Part shown: positions 24,446 to 32,632 of the stretch, piece after piece
Position numbering within the stretch: the stretch's first letter is position 1
Layout of the letters: each line of letters starts with the position of its first letter
Assembly (NCBI RefSeq): GCF_014202425.1
Contig: NZ_JACHGT010000001.1
Location: forward strand, 165,160 to 229,159
Direction of reading: 5' to 3'
Length of the DNA: 64,000 bases
Origin: Phytomonospora endophytica
GTDB taxonomy: Bacteria > Actinomycetota > Actinomycetes > Mycobacteriales > Micromonosporaceae
The notes under the pieces: generated by a model
What the model saw: only the letters and a program-made list of their open reading frames with translations
Told to the model about the DNA's origin: nothing
Databases searched by the model: none
Made by a program: the position numbers and the translations under genes

Positions 24446-26056
24446 ATGGAAGGCACCGGTGGCGATCTGGCCCTGGCGACCCTGCGGGGTCACGGCGTTC
24501 GCGAGATGTTCACCCTGTCGGGCGGGCACGTGTTCCCGCTCTACGACGCGGCCGTCAAACAGGACGTGCCCATCTACGACGTGCGCCACGAGCAGACGGC
24601 GGTCTTCGCCGCCGAAGCCGTCGCGCGGCTGGGCAGACGGCCCTCGCTGGCCGTCCTGACCGCCGGACCCGGTGTCACCAACGGGATCTCGGCGGTGACC
24701 ACGGCGAAGTTCAACGGCTCACCGGTGGTCGTGCTGGCCGGGCGCGCGGCCATGTGGCGCTGGGGCGCGGGCAGCCTCCAGGAACTCGACCACGTCCCCA
24801 TCCTCGCCCCCGTCACCAAACACGCCGCGACGGTCACCGACACCACCGCCATCGTGTCCGATGTGGACGACGCGGTCCGCCGCGCGCTCGGCGCCCACCG
24901 CGGCCCGGTCTTCCTCGACCTCCCACTCGAAGTCGTCTTCTCCCGCGCCGAGACCGAGATCCCCGACGCGGTCGCGCCCGCCGTCACCGAACCCGACCCC
25001 GACGAGGTCGCCCGTGCCGCCGCGCTGCTCGCGCGCGCCGAACGGCCCGTCGTCATCGCCGGGTCCGACGTGTACGCCGCCGACGCCTTCGCGGCCCTGC
25101 GCGAATGCGTCGAGGCGCTGCGGATCCCCTTGTTCACCAACGGGATGGGCCGTGGCGCGCTGCCGCCCTCGCACGACCTGGCCTTCGCCCGCAGCCGCCG
25201 CACCGCCATCAAGAGCGCCGATGTGGTCGCCGTCATCGGCACCCCGCTCGACTTCCGGCTCGGTTTCGGCGACTTCGGCGACGCGCAGGTCGTGCACATC
25301 GTCGACGCCGAGAGTCAGCTCGCCACGCACGTCACCACGGCGGCGGCCCCGTACGGCGACCTGCGTCTCGCGCTGACGCAACTGGCCTCCTACAGCGGCC
25401 TGCGCGCCGACCACGAGGTGTGGATCGCGTCGCTGCGGACCGCCGAGGACGCCGCCGCGCACAAGGCGGGCGAGGAGATGTCGGCCGAGACCGACCCGAT
25501 CCGGCCCGCCCGGGTCTACGGCGAACTGCGCCGGGCGCTCGACGCCGACGCGATCACCATCGGTGACGGCGGCGACTTCGTGTCCTACGCGGGCAAGTAC
25601 CTGGAGCCCTCGCGGCCCGGATGCTGGCTCGATCCCGGCCCGTACGGCTGCCTCGGCACCGGCATGGGCTACGCGATGGGCGCGCGGGTCCTCGCGCCCG
25701 GCCGCCAGATCTGCGTGCTGCTCGGCGACGGCGCGGCCGGTTTCTCCCTGATGGACGTGGAGTCGCTGGTGCGCCAGAAGCTCCCGGTGGTCATGGTCTG
25801 CGGCAACAACGGCATCTGGGGGCTGGAGAAGCACCCCATGAAGGCGATGTACGGCTACGACGTCGCCGCCGACCTCCAGCCCGGGCTGCGCTACGACCAG
25901 GTCGTGTCGGCGCTCGGCGGCGCGGGGGAGACCGTCGAGAAGGCGGCCGAGCTCGGGCCGGCGCTCAAGCGCGCCTTCGAGGCCGGTGTGCCCTACCTGG
26001 TGAACGTGCTCACCGATCCGGCCGACGCCTACCCGAGGTCGGCCAACCTGGCCTGA
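24446..26056 (+). CDS. ilvG: IlvG-like thiamine-diphosphate enzyme (acetolactate synthase family)
   Basis: A 536-residue TPP enzyme that closely follows my recollection of Mycobacterium tuberculosis IlvG: FTLSGGHVFPLYDAA, DVRHEQTAVFAAEAVARLG (catalytic Glu of the Pyr domain), LTAGPGVTNGISAV, GSLQELDHVPILAPV, LDFRLGFGDFGDAQVVHIVDAE. The TPP-binding part reads LLGDGAAGFSLMDVESLVRQKLPVVMVCGNNGIWGLEKHPM (GDG...NN motif). It would condense pyruvate to acetolactate or act on another 2-oxo acid; no regulatory subunit gene is nearby. ATG 24446 has a good Shine-Dalgarno. Its last 28 bp overlap the convergent hydrolase gene. Confidence 0.8.
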   Translation: MEGTGGDLALATLRGHGVREMFTLSGGHVFPLYDAAVKQDVPIYDVRHEQTAVFAAEAVARLGRRPSLAVLTAGPGVTNGISAVTTAKFNGSPVVVLAGRAAMWRWGAGSLQELDHVPILAPVTKHAATVTDTTAIVSDVDDAVRRALGAHRGPVFLDLPLEVVFSRAETEIPDAVAPAVTEPDPDEVARAAALLARAERPVVIAGSDVYAADAFAALRECVEALRIPLFTNGMGRGALPPSHDLAFARSRRTAIKSADVVAVIGTPLDFRLGFGDFGDAQVVHIVDAESQLATHVTTAAAPYGDLRLALTQLASYSGLRADHEVWIASLRTAEDAAAHKAGEEMSAETDPIRPARVYGELRRALDADAITIGDGGDFVSYAGKYLEPSRPGCWLDPGPYGCLGTGMGYAMGARVLAPGRQICVLLGDGAAGFSLMDVESLVRQKLPVVMVCGNNGIWGLEKHPMKAMYGYDVAADLQPGLRYDQVVSALGGAGETVEKAAELGPALKRAFEAGVPYLVNVLTDPADAYPRSANLA

Positions 26057-26910
26057 GAGCGTCGCGGGCCCAGGAACACGGCGACGTGACCGGCCCACAG
26101 GGCCGGGTTCTCGAAATGCGCCATGTGCCCGGCCGCCGGGATCACCGCGAGCACGCTGCCGGGGACCGCGTCGCGCAGTCGTTCGGCGAGGGGCAGCGGG
26201 AAGCCCATGTCCTGCTCGCCGTGCAGGATGAGGACCGGCCCGCCCCATTCGCGCAGGGTCCGGGCCGGATCGGCCGGGCGCCACGGGCGCAACAGGCCCC
26301 GTCGCCACGGTGCGAGCCAGTCGCCGGTGAACCGCACGCCGTCAAGGAGGCGGAGGTAGTCGTCGACGCGGCCGAGGTCCCAGATCGCCGTGACGGCACC
26401 GGATCGCGCGTCGTGGACGGTCCACTGTAGATCCGTGCAGTCGGCGGGCGGGTCGGTGACGGTCGCCGTCCGCCGCTCGTACTCGGGCCAGTCCGCGAGG
26501 TGCTCGCTCACGTCACCGTAGGCGGTGGTGGAGGCCAGGACCAGCCGCCGCACCCGTGCGGGATGGGCCTCGACGAACAGCTGCGCGACCTGTCCGCCGG
26601 TGGAGAAGCCGAGCAGGTCGACGGTGTCGTGCCCGAGCGCGTCGATCAGGCGCAGGGTGTCCTCGACGACCAGGTCCGGCTGGTAGCGCTCGGCCGGCAG
26701 GTCGCGGGTGCTGCGCCCGCAACCGCGCATGTCGAAGGCGATGACCTCGCCGGAGCGCGCGAGCGGGACGAGCCCGGGAAGCAGGTAGGAGTGGTCCCAG
26801 CTCGGCCCGCCGTGCAGGACCACGAGCGGCGGCCGCCCGGGGACGGGCTCGCCGAGCCGGCGGACGTGGAGGGAGACGTCGCCGACGGGGATGAGTTCAC
26901 CGGGGTACAT
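26029..26910 (-). CDS. Alpha/beta-hydrolase (prolyl-aminopeptidase-like)
   Basis: A 293-residue alpha/beta-hydrolase fold protein: VVLHGGPSWDHSYLLPGLVPLA (oxyanion-hole HGGP, typical of the proline iminopeptidase group), DMRGCGRST, nucleophile elbow LLGFSTGGQVAQLF, cap region with DWPEYERRTATVTD, acid LILHGEQDMGFPLPLAERL, and catalytic His in VIPAAGHMAHFENP. It has no signal peptide. The substrate may be a peptide or a small ester. The end overlaps the convergent ilvG-like gene by 28 bp. Confidence 0.82.
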   Translation of the reverse strand: MYPGELIPVGDVSLHVRRLGEPVPGRPPLVVLHGGPSWDHSYLLPGLVPLARSGEVIAFDMRGCGRSTRDLPAERYQPDLVVEDTLRLIDALGHDTVDLLGFSTGGQVAQLFVEAHPARVRRLVLASTTAYGDVSEHLADWPEYERRTATVTDPPADCTDLQWTVHDARSGAVTAIWDLGRVDDYLRLLDGVRFTGDWLAPWRRGLLRPWRPADPARTLREWGGPVLILHGEQDMGFPLPLAERLRDAVPGSVLAVIPAAGHMAHFENPALWAGHVAVFLGPRRSQARLADLG

Positions 26911-26935
26911 CGGTGGAGTGTGGCAGGGGGCCGGT

Positions 26936-27202
26936 TCAGGCCGCCCGGGTCTCCGCCTCCTCGCCGCCGCAGGTTCCCGCCAGGTCGTCGAGGGACAGCC
27001 CGAGCGTGCCGGCGAGCCCGGCGATGGTGAAGAAGGCCGGGGTCGGGATCCGGCCGGACTCGATCTTGCGCAGGGTCTCCACCGAGATCCCGGCGAGCGC
27101 GGCGACCTCGGTCGCCTTTCGCGCGCCTCTGGCCTGCCGCAGCAGCAGTCCGAGGCGCACCCCGCGCCGTCGCTCGGCCTCCGTCAGTCTGTCCCGCACC
27201 AT
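26936..27202 (-). CDS. Small XRE-family DNA-binding protein
   Basis: An 88-residue protein with a single helix-turn-helix: RLGLLLRQARGARKATEVAALAGISVETLRKIESGRIPTPAFFTIAGLAGTLGLSLDDL (about residues 16-74), followed by a short Glu-rich tail. It is the first gene in a pair with the hydrolase 25 nt downstream. Its start codon is 4 nt from a 25-bp near-perfect palindrome, so autoregulation is likely, with simultaneous control of the divergent methionine aminopeptidase gene. Confidence 0.85.
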   Translation of the reverse strand: MVRDRLTEAERRRGVRLGLLLRQARGARKATEVAALAGISVETLRKIESGRIPTPAFFTIAGLAGTLGLSLDDLAGTCGGEEAETRAA

Positions 27203-27206
27203 GATG

Positions 27207-27231
27207 CAATAATAATACGGTATTAGTATTG
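27207..27231. promoter_or_regulatory. 25-bp palindrome, probable XRE operator
   Basis: The perfect core TAATAC-G-GTATTA (27213-27225) is extended by CAATA and TATTG after one mismatched pair on each side. It is strikingly AT-rich for this genome and fills the space between the XRE gene and the divergent map gene. Confidence 0.7.
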
Positions 27232-27279
27232 GTGCGAGGTCGCCCGTGGAGAGCGGCCGAACGGGATCGGAGTGGGACC

Positions 27280-28047
27280 GTGGTCGAGTTGAAGACGCCC
27301 TCGGAGATCGCCCTCATGCGAGAGGCGGGACGGGTCGTCGCCCAGGCGCTGACCGCCGTGCGCGAACGCGCCGCCGTCGGCGTCTCGCCGAAGGAGCTGG
27401 ACGACGTCGCGGGCCAGGTGATCGCCGACGCGGGCGCGACCTCGCCCTTCCTCGGCTACGTGCCGGGCTTCGCCAAGACGCCCTACCCCGCGGTGACCTG
27501 CATCAGCGTCAACGACGCCATCGTGCACGGCATCCCCGGCGCCGAACCCCTCGCCGAAGGCGACCTGGTCAGCGTCGACTGCGGAGCCGTCCTCGGCGGC
27601 TGGTGCGGCGACTCGGCGATCAGCTTCACCGTCGGCGCCGCCGACCCGGCCGACACCGCCCTCATGGAGGCGACACGGCGCGCGATGCACGCCGGAATCG
27701 CCGCGGCCGTCCCCGGCGCGAAGATGGGCGACGTCTCGGCGGCGATCGGCGAGGTCGGCCGCGCCGCCGGATACGGGCTCCTCGCCGGGTGGGGAGGCCA
27801 CGGCATCGGCCGCAGCATGCACGAGGACCCGCACGTGCCCAACGAGGGCCCCGCCGGTCGCGGGCTGCGCCTGCGCGCCGGACTGGTGATCGCGATCGAG
27901 CCGATGTTCAACATCGGCGGCCGCGACGACTCGCGCCTCGACACCGACGGCTGGACGCTCCGGACCACCGACGGCACCCGCGCCGCCCACTTCGAACACA
28001 CGATCGCCGTCACCGAGGACGGGCCGCGTATCCTTACGGCCCTATGA
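27280..28047 (+). CDS. map: Type I methionine aminopeptidase
   Basis: A 255-residue M24 peptidase that removes N-terminal methionine. The five metal ligands are visible: Asp in DLVSVDCGA, Asp in GWCGDSAISF, His in GWGGHGIGRSMHEDPHVPNEG, Glu in IAIEPMFNIGG and Glu in FEHTIAVTEDG. VTCISVNDAIVHGIP is the usual substrate-side segment. GTG 27280 is favoured because GGAG lies 8 nt upstream and the family begins there (ELKTPSEIALMREAGRVV). It lacks the N-terminal SH3-binding zinc extension. Its stop overlaps the GNAT start (ATGA). The link to a dedicated XRE repressor suggests a non-housekeeping copy. Confidence 0.88.
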   Translation: MVELKTPSEIALMREAGRVVAQALTAVRERAAVGVSPKELDDVAGQVIADAGATSPFLGYVPGFAKTPYPAVTCISVNDAIVHGIPGAEPLAEGDLVSVDCGAVLGGWCGDSAISFTVGAADPADTALMEATRRAMHAGIAAAVPGAKMGDVSAAIGEVGRAAGYGLLAGWGGHGIGRSMHEDPHVPNEGPAGRGLRLRAGLVIAIEPMFNIGGRDDSRLDTDGWTLRTTDGTRAAHFEHTIAVTEDGPRILTAL

Positions 28048-28559
28048 GCGACATCAAGATCCGCCGCACCGTCGAAACCGACATTCCGACCGTGCTCAAG
28101 ATGGGCGACGACGCCGTGTCCTGGCTGGTCTCCCAGGGCCGCACCGGACAGTGGGGCGAGAAGCCCTGGACCGGCAACCAGGCGATCACCCAGAAGATGC
28201 ACGCCCGGCTGACCACCTGCGAGTTCTACCTCGCCGAGATCGACGGGGAACCCGCCGGGGCGCTGGCCGTCAGCCGCGAGGCGCAGCCCTACGTCGCGGT
28301 CGCCGAGGAGCCGGAGCTCTACGTCCAGTTCCTCATCACCGCCGGGGCCTTCCGCGGCCACGGCGTCGGCGCCCGCCTGCTGGCGCACGCCCGTGAGCGT
28401 GCCGAGGCGTGGGGCGTGGCACAGGTCCGCGTCGACTGCTACGCCGGCGACGACCGCAAGCTCGTCGCCTTCTACGTGTCGCAGGGCTTCGCGCCGATCG
28501 AGACCTTCACCGTCGGCGAGAAGAACTGGCCGGGTCAGCTGCTGGGCTACCGGCTCTGA
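28044..28559 (+). CDS. GNAT-family acetyltransferase
   Basis: A 171-residue GNAT. The acetyl-CoA-binding motif A is LYVQFLITAGAFRGHGVGARLLAHARERAEAWG (R/Q-x-x-G-x-G/A form: RGHGVG), followed by VRVDCYAGDDRKLVAFYVSQGFAPIE. The N-terminal half contains QGRTGQWGEKPWTGN, common in actinobacterial GNATs of unknown substrate. It is coupled by ATGA overlap to methionine aminopeptidase. Its end overlaps the convergent LacI gene by 13 bp. Confidence 0.85.
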   Translation: MSDIKIRRTVETDIPTVLKMGDDAVSWLVSQGRTGQWGEKPWTGNQAITQKMHARLTTCEFYLAEIDGEPAGALAVSREAQPYVAVAEEPELYVQFLITAGAFRGHGVGARLLAHARERAEAWGVAQVRVDCYAGDDRKLVAFYVSQGFAPIETFTVGEKNWPGQLLGYRL

Positions 28560-29596
28560 CCCGTCCCCGAACTCTCCCGCACGGTCAGGCGCGGCGCCAG
28601 CAGCGTCTCGCCCGGCGCGACGCCACCGTCCAGTTTGGACATCAGTAGCGCCACCGCGCGCTCGCCGAGATCCTCGGCCGGGATGAGCACCGAGGACAGC
28701 GCCGGCGAGGTCCGCTCGGCGACGTCCTCGGGGCAGATCGCGACCACCGCGATGTCCCGGCCGACCTTGTGCCCCAGGGCTTTCAGCTCGGCCAGTACGT
28801 GACCGACGGCGGCCTCGTTGTGGACCGCGAGGCCGGTCGTGCCCGGATGGTTGGCCAGCACACCGCGCACGGCACCGGCCGCCGAGGCCGCGTCGTCCTC
28901 GCAGGGCACCGCGGCGGCCTCGATCCCGCGCGCGGCGGCGCGTTCGAGGAAGCCCGCGCGGGTGCGGCGGGCGAAACCGGTGTCACGGCCGTAGACGACC
29001 GCGGGGGCGCCGAGCAACGCCACCCGGGTGTGGCCGAGCTCGGCGAGGTGGTCGGCGCAGGCCGCGCCCGCCGCGGCGAAGTCGAGGTCGACACAGGTCA
29101 GACCCGTGCCGTCGGAGGGGATCCCGATGAGCACGCTGCACAGGTCGAGTTCGCGCAGCAGCGGCACACGCGGGTCCTCCCACTCCACGTCCATCAGGAT
29201 CAGACCGTCCACCATGGACCCCGCCGCGAGTCGCCGCAGCCCGTCGGGACCCTCGTCGGCGGTCACCAGGAGCACGTCGTGATCGTGCTGCCGCGCGGTG
29301 ATCGCGACGGCCGTGGCGAAGCGCATCAGCACCGGCATGTGCATCCCCGACCGCAGCGGCAGCACCATCGCGATCACGTTGGACCGCTTGCTGGCCAGGG
29401 AACGCGCGCCCGCGTGCGGGTGATAGCCCAGGACCCGGATGCTGGCCAGGACGCGCTGCCTGGTCGTCTCCGAGATCATCCGCTTCCCACTGAGCACATA
29501 GGACACGGTGCTCACGGCGACCCCGGCGTGCCCGGCGACGTCGGCGATGGTCACCGATCCCGGGCGTTGCGCGCGTTTGCGGCCGGCCTCGGTCAT
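28547..29596 (-). CDS. LacI-family transcriptional regulator
   Basis: A 349-residue LacI/GalR protein. The headpiece reads VTIADVAGHAGVAVSTVSYVLSGKRMISETTRQRVLASIRVLGYHPHAGARSLASKRS with the hinge helix, followed by a periplasmic-binding-protein-like effector domain. ATG 29596 overlaps the stop of the GH3 gene upstream by 4 nt, so regulator and enzyme form one operon. Two LacI-type palindromes lie before the GH3 gene, which argues for autoregulation, with a beta-glucoside or similar sugar as inducer. Confidence 0.9.
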   Translation of the reverse strand: MTEAGRKRAQRPGSVTIADVAGHAGVAVSTVSYVLSGKRMISETTRQRVLASIRVLGYHPHAGARSLASKRSNVIAMVLPLRSGMHMPVLMRFATAVAITARQHDHDVLLVTADEGPDGLRRLAAGSMVDGLILMDVEWEDPRVPLLRELDLCSVLIGIPSDGTGLTCVDLDFAAAGAACADHLAELGHTRVALLGAPAVVYGRDTGFARRTRAGFLERAAARGIEAAAVPCEDDAASAAGAVRGVLANHPGTTGLAVHNEAAVGHVLAELKALGHKVGRDIAVVAICPEDVAERTSPALSSVLIPAEDLGERAVALLMSKLDGGVAPGETLLAPRLTVRESSGTGQSR

Positions 29597-32415
29597 GTGC
29601 TCTCCACCCGGAAGTCCAGTCGGCCGACCACGATGCCGGCCGTGCCGTAGACAAGGTACAGATCCCCGGCCCCCGGCGCGGCCGGCAGCGGGGCGTCGAG
29701 CACCGCGAACTCCTGCGGGCCGCCCGTCGGCGGGACCGTGAAGGCCGCCAGCACCGGCCCGGCGTGCGGGTCGAAACGCCGCAGCGTCACCGTCGCCGGG
29801 ATCGGCGAGGGATTCGCCGCCCGCATCCGGCATGCCGTGACCGACGGATCGACCGTCACGTCGTGGAACGCCGTCCACGCGCCGTCGCGCGTCGCGGCCA
29901 CCGCGTCGCCCGACAGCGGGGTCTCCGGCACCAGGCCCGCGTCGCAGTAGTCGTCGTGGTCGGCGGCGAGCAGCTCGCCGAGCAGGACCCTGGGCGACGG
30001 CGCCTCCCCACGGACGGTGATCGTCGCCGACAACTGGATGTCGGTCGCGGCCCGGCCCACCTGGAGCCGGTGCCGTGCCGCCGGGACCGTCCACCGCCCG
30101 GCGCCCACGTCCCAGTGCCCCAGCTCGGCGGCGTCCACCCGCAGGGTCACCGAACGCGACTCGCCCGGCGCCAGCCGCACCTTCGCGAAGGCACGCAGCT
30201 GCCGCAGCGGCGTCGGGATCCGGGAGCGCGCGCGGTGGCCGTACAGCTGCACGACCTCGACGGCCGGCCGCTCACCGGGATTGGCCAGGACGACTTCGGC
30301 CTCGACCGTCCCGTCGGCGTCGACCGTGTCCGTCGAGAGGCGGAGTTCCTTGTACTCCACCGTTCCGTAGCCGAGCCCGTGGCCGAAGGGGTACAGCGGC
30401 GTGCCGCGGAAGTACAGGTAGGTCGCCTCTCCCGCGATGACGTCGTAGTCGAGGAGGTCGGGAAGGTCGGCGGCGTCTCGGTACCAGGTCTGGGTCAGGC
30501 GCCCGCCCGGTTCGGCGTCGCCGTAAAGCACCTCGGCGAGGGCATGGCCGTACTCCTGCCCGCCGTGCGCCGACCACAGGATCGCCGGGAGCCTGTCCTG
30601 TGCCCAGGTGATCGCGTACGGGTAGCTGCTCTGCAGCACCAGGACGGTTCGCGGGTTGGCCGCGTGCACGGCCTCCAGCAGCCGCTGTTGCGCCGGCGGC
30701 AGGGCGAGATCGGGCCGGTCCTCGGTCTCGCGGCCGTTGACGAGCGGATGGTTGCCCAGCACGACGACGGCCACGTCGGCCTCGGCCGCCAGCCGCGCGG
30801 CCTCGGCGGCACCGTCGGTGAGGACCTCGACGGTGAACACACCGGCGGCGGTCTCACTCGCGTCGGCGCGCAGGATCCCGTCATCGCCCGCGCGCAGCCA
30901 CTTCCCGGAGCCGGGGTGCCGCAGCCGCAGGCCGCCGTCGGCGAGGTAGCCGGGCACGAAGGTCTCGCGCACGACCCACTCGTGCGGGCCGGGGGAGGTG
31001 TCGCTCAGGGTCCCGTCCTCGGCGACGGTCACGAACCGTCCACTCGCGACCGACAGCAGCGTCCACTGATCCCCGCCCCAGTCGTAGGCGGCGAACGCCG
31101 TCGGAGGGCTCGGGGCGAGCCGCAGCGCGCCGAGGCCGTCGGAGACGACCGCCAGGCCGTTCGAGGACAGCGCGATCGTGTCGGCGCCGTCGGCGGCGGT
31201 GACCTGGTCGGCACCGAGCCGCGCGGCCAGCCCGTCCTTGGCGGTCACCGCGTAGGGGAGCGTGCCGCTGTACCAGTCGGTGAGCTGCCGGTCGCCGAGC
31301 GGCCCGAGGACCGCCACGGTCCTCGACCGCTCCGGGGCCAGGGGAAGCAGCCCGCATTCGCGCTTGAGCAGGACGAACCCGTCGGTGGCCGCCTCCCGGG
31401 CCAGCGCCCGGTGCCCGGGGGAGTCGATGACCTCGGCGGGGATCGCGGTGTACGGGTTGAGCTCGGGCGGGTCGAACTCGCCGAGCCGGAAGCGCAGGGT
31501 GAGCAGCCGCCGGACCGCGACGTCCACATCGGACTGCTCGATGAGTCCCTTGTGGAGGGCCTCGGTGACGCGGGCGATGGTGGGCTCCGAGTCGGCGCTG
31601 TTGTCGGTGAAGCTGTCGATACCGGCGCGCAGCGCGGCCGCGTGCGAATGGGCGTGGTCGTCGAAGTAGTGCTGCGGGTCGACGAGATTGGACGGCGCCT
31701 GTGCGTCGCTGACGACGACCACGTCGGGCTGCCATTCGCGCAGCACCTCGCCGATCAGCGGCGACACGTGCGCGGGACGCCCGTTGATCAGGTTGTAGGA
31801 GGCCATCACGGCGACCGCGGCACCCTCCGTCAGGGCCTTGCGATACGCGGGCAGCTCGTACTCGTGCAGCACGCGCCGCCCGAGGTTCGACGAGGTGACG
31901 CAGCGGTCGGTCTCGTTGTTGTAGGCCAGGAAGTGCTTGAGGGTGGGCGCGGTCTTCAGATAGACCGGGTGGTCCCCGCGCAGCCCGCGAGAGTACGCGG
32001 TGGCGAGCACACCGGTGAGCCACGGATCCTCGGCGTGGCCCTCCTCGTTGCGTCCCCAGCGCGGATCGCGCAGCGGGTTGACCACCGGCGCCCAGACGTT
32101 GAGCCCGCAGCGGCCCGTCGCGTGGTGGAAGGCGCGTACCTCGTCGCCGACGGCGGCCCCGACCCGCTCCATCAGTTCCGGGTCCCAGGTGCTCGCCAGC
32201 CCGACGACCTGCGGGAAGACGGTGGCCGGACCGAGCCAGGCCAGTCCGTGCGCGGCCTCGGTCCCGGTGGTGAAGGCGGCCGTCCCCAGGCGCTCGACCG
32301 GGGGCTGGTGCTGATGCAGGAAGGCGACCTTCTCCTCGAAGCTCAAGGCGCCGAGGAGGGCGTCGACGCGTTCGGTCAGGGGCCGCGTGTGGTCCAGGTG
32401 GACGGATGCGTTCAT
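29593..32415 (-). CDS. GH3 beta-glucosidase/xylosidase with an inserted beta-trefoil-like domain
   Basis: A 940-residue cytoplasmic GH3 enzyme. The TIM barrel covers residues 1 to about 330, with TLKHFLAYNNETDR and nucleophile Asp in VVVVSDAQAPS (near residue 235). The GH3_C domain starts at DGFVLLKRECGLLPL and continues after an insert with VAVVVLGNHPLVNGRETEDRPDLALPPAQQ. A fibronectin-III-like domain (VEVVQLYGHRARS) and about 110 further residues follow. The insert (about 410-525: GRFVTVAEDGTLSD, LRLRHPGSGKWLRAG) looks like a fascin/beta-trefoil module rather than the more usual PA14. ATG 32415 has AAGGA 7 nt upstream. It is likely used for plant beta-glucan or xyloglucan oligosaccharides. 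Confidence 0.85.
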   Translation of the reverse strand: MNASVHLDHTRPLTERVDALLGALSFEEKVAFLHQHQPPVERLGTAAFTTGTEAAHGLAWLGPATVFPQVVGLASTWDPELMERVGAAVGDEVRAFHHATGRCGLNVWAPVVNPLRDPRWGRNEEGHAEDPWLTGVLATAYSRGLRGDHPVYLKTAPTLKHFLAYNNETDRCVTSSNLGRRVLHEYELPAYRKALTEGAAVAVMASYNLINGRPAHVSPLIGEVLREWQPDVVVVSDAQAPSNLVDPQHYFDDHAHSHAAALRAGIDSFTDNSADSEPTIARVTEALHKGLIEQSDVDVAVRRLLTLRFRLGEFDPPELNPYTAIPAEVIDSPGHRALAREAATDGFVLLKRECGLLPLAPERSRTVAVLGPLGDRQLTDWYSGTLPYAVTAKDGLAARLGADQVTAADGADTIALSSNGLAVVSDGLGALRLAPSPPTAFAAYDWGGDQWTLLSVASGRFVTVAEDGTLSDTSPGPHEWVVRETFVPGYLADGGLRLRHPGSGKWLRAGDDGILRADASETAAGVFTVEVLTDGAAEAARLAAEADVAVVVLGNHPLVNGRETEDRPDLALPPAQQRLLEAVHAANPRTVLVLQSSYPYAITWAQDRLPAILWSAHGGQEYGHALAEVLYGDAEPGGRLTQTWYRDAADLPDLLDYDVIAGEATYLYFRGTPLYPFGHGLGYGTVEYKELRLSTDTVDADGTVEAEVVLANPGERPAVEVVQLYGHRARSRIPTPLRQLRAFAKVRLAPGESRSVTLRVDAAELGHWDVGAGRWTVPAARHRLQVGRAATDIQLSATITVRGEAPSPRVLLGELLAADHDDYCDAGLVPETPLSGDAVAATRDGAWTAFHDVTVDPSVTACRMRAANPSPIPATVTLRRFDPHAGPVLAAFTVPPTGGPQEFAVLDAPLPAAPGAGDLYLVYGTAGIVVGRLDFRVEST

Positions 32416-32433
32416 CGACGGTCCTTTGCCTGT

Positions 32434-32449
32434 GTCGAAGCGCTTCGAC
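32434..32449. promoter_or_regulatory. LacI-type operator 1, perfect 16-bp palindrome
   Basis: GTCGAAGCGCTTCGAC lies 18 bp upstream of the GH3 start codon. The central CG and symmetrical arms are typical of LacI/GalR operators. Confidence 0.75.
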
Positions 32450-32495
32450 GACGTGCCGGGCCGAGCCGGCCGGAAAGGCGGCGGCGAACGGTTCA

Positions 32496-32509
32496 TCGAA
32501 GCGTTTCGA
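32496..32509. promoter_or_regulatory. LacI-type operator 2
   Basis: TCGAAGCGTTTCGA repeats operator 1 with one base changed. The centres of the two sites are about 61 bp apart, near six helical turns, which would allow looping. Confidence 0.65.
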
Positions 32510-32632
32510 CGGATATCCGGAGAGGTTTCGGTTCTGTTTCGGCGGCGGTGCATTGAGGCTGGCACCGCGACGACGCGGCGGTCAAGGCCGCCGTGGGTCT
32601 CTTTTCGGTAACACGCCCGTCCTGAGTGGACC

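Noticed and set aside
29764-32556. 930-codon plus-strand frame opposite GH3
   Set aside because: Gly/Arg/Val-rich translation with no domain; it mirrors the real GH3 gene.
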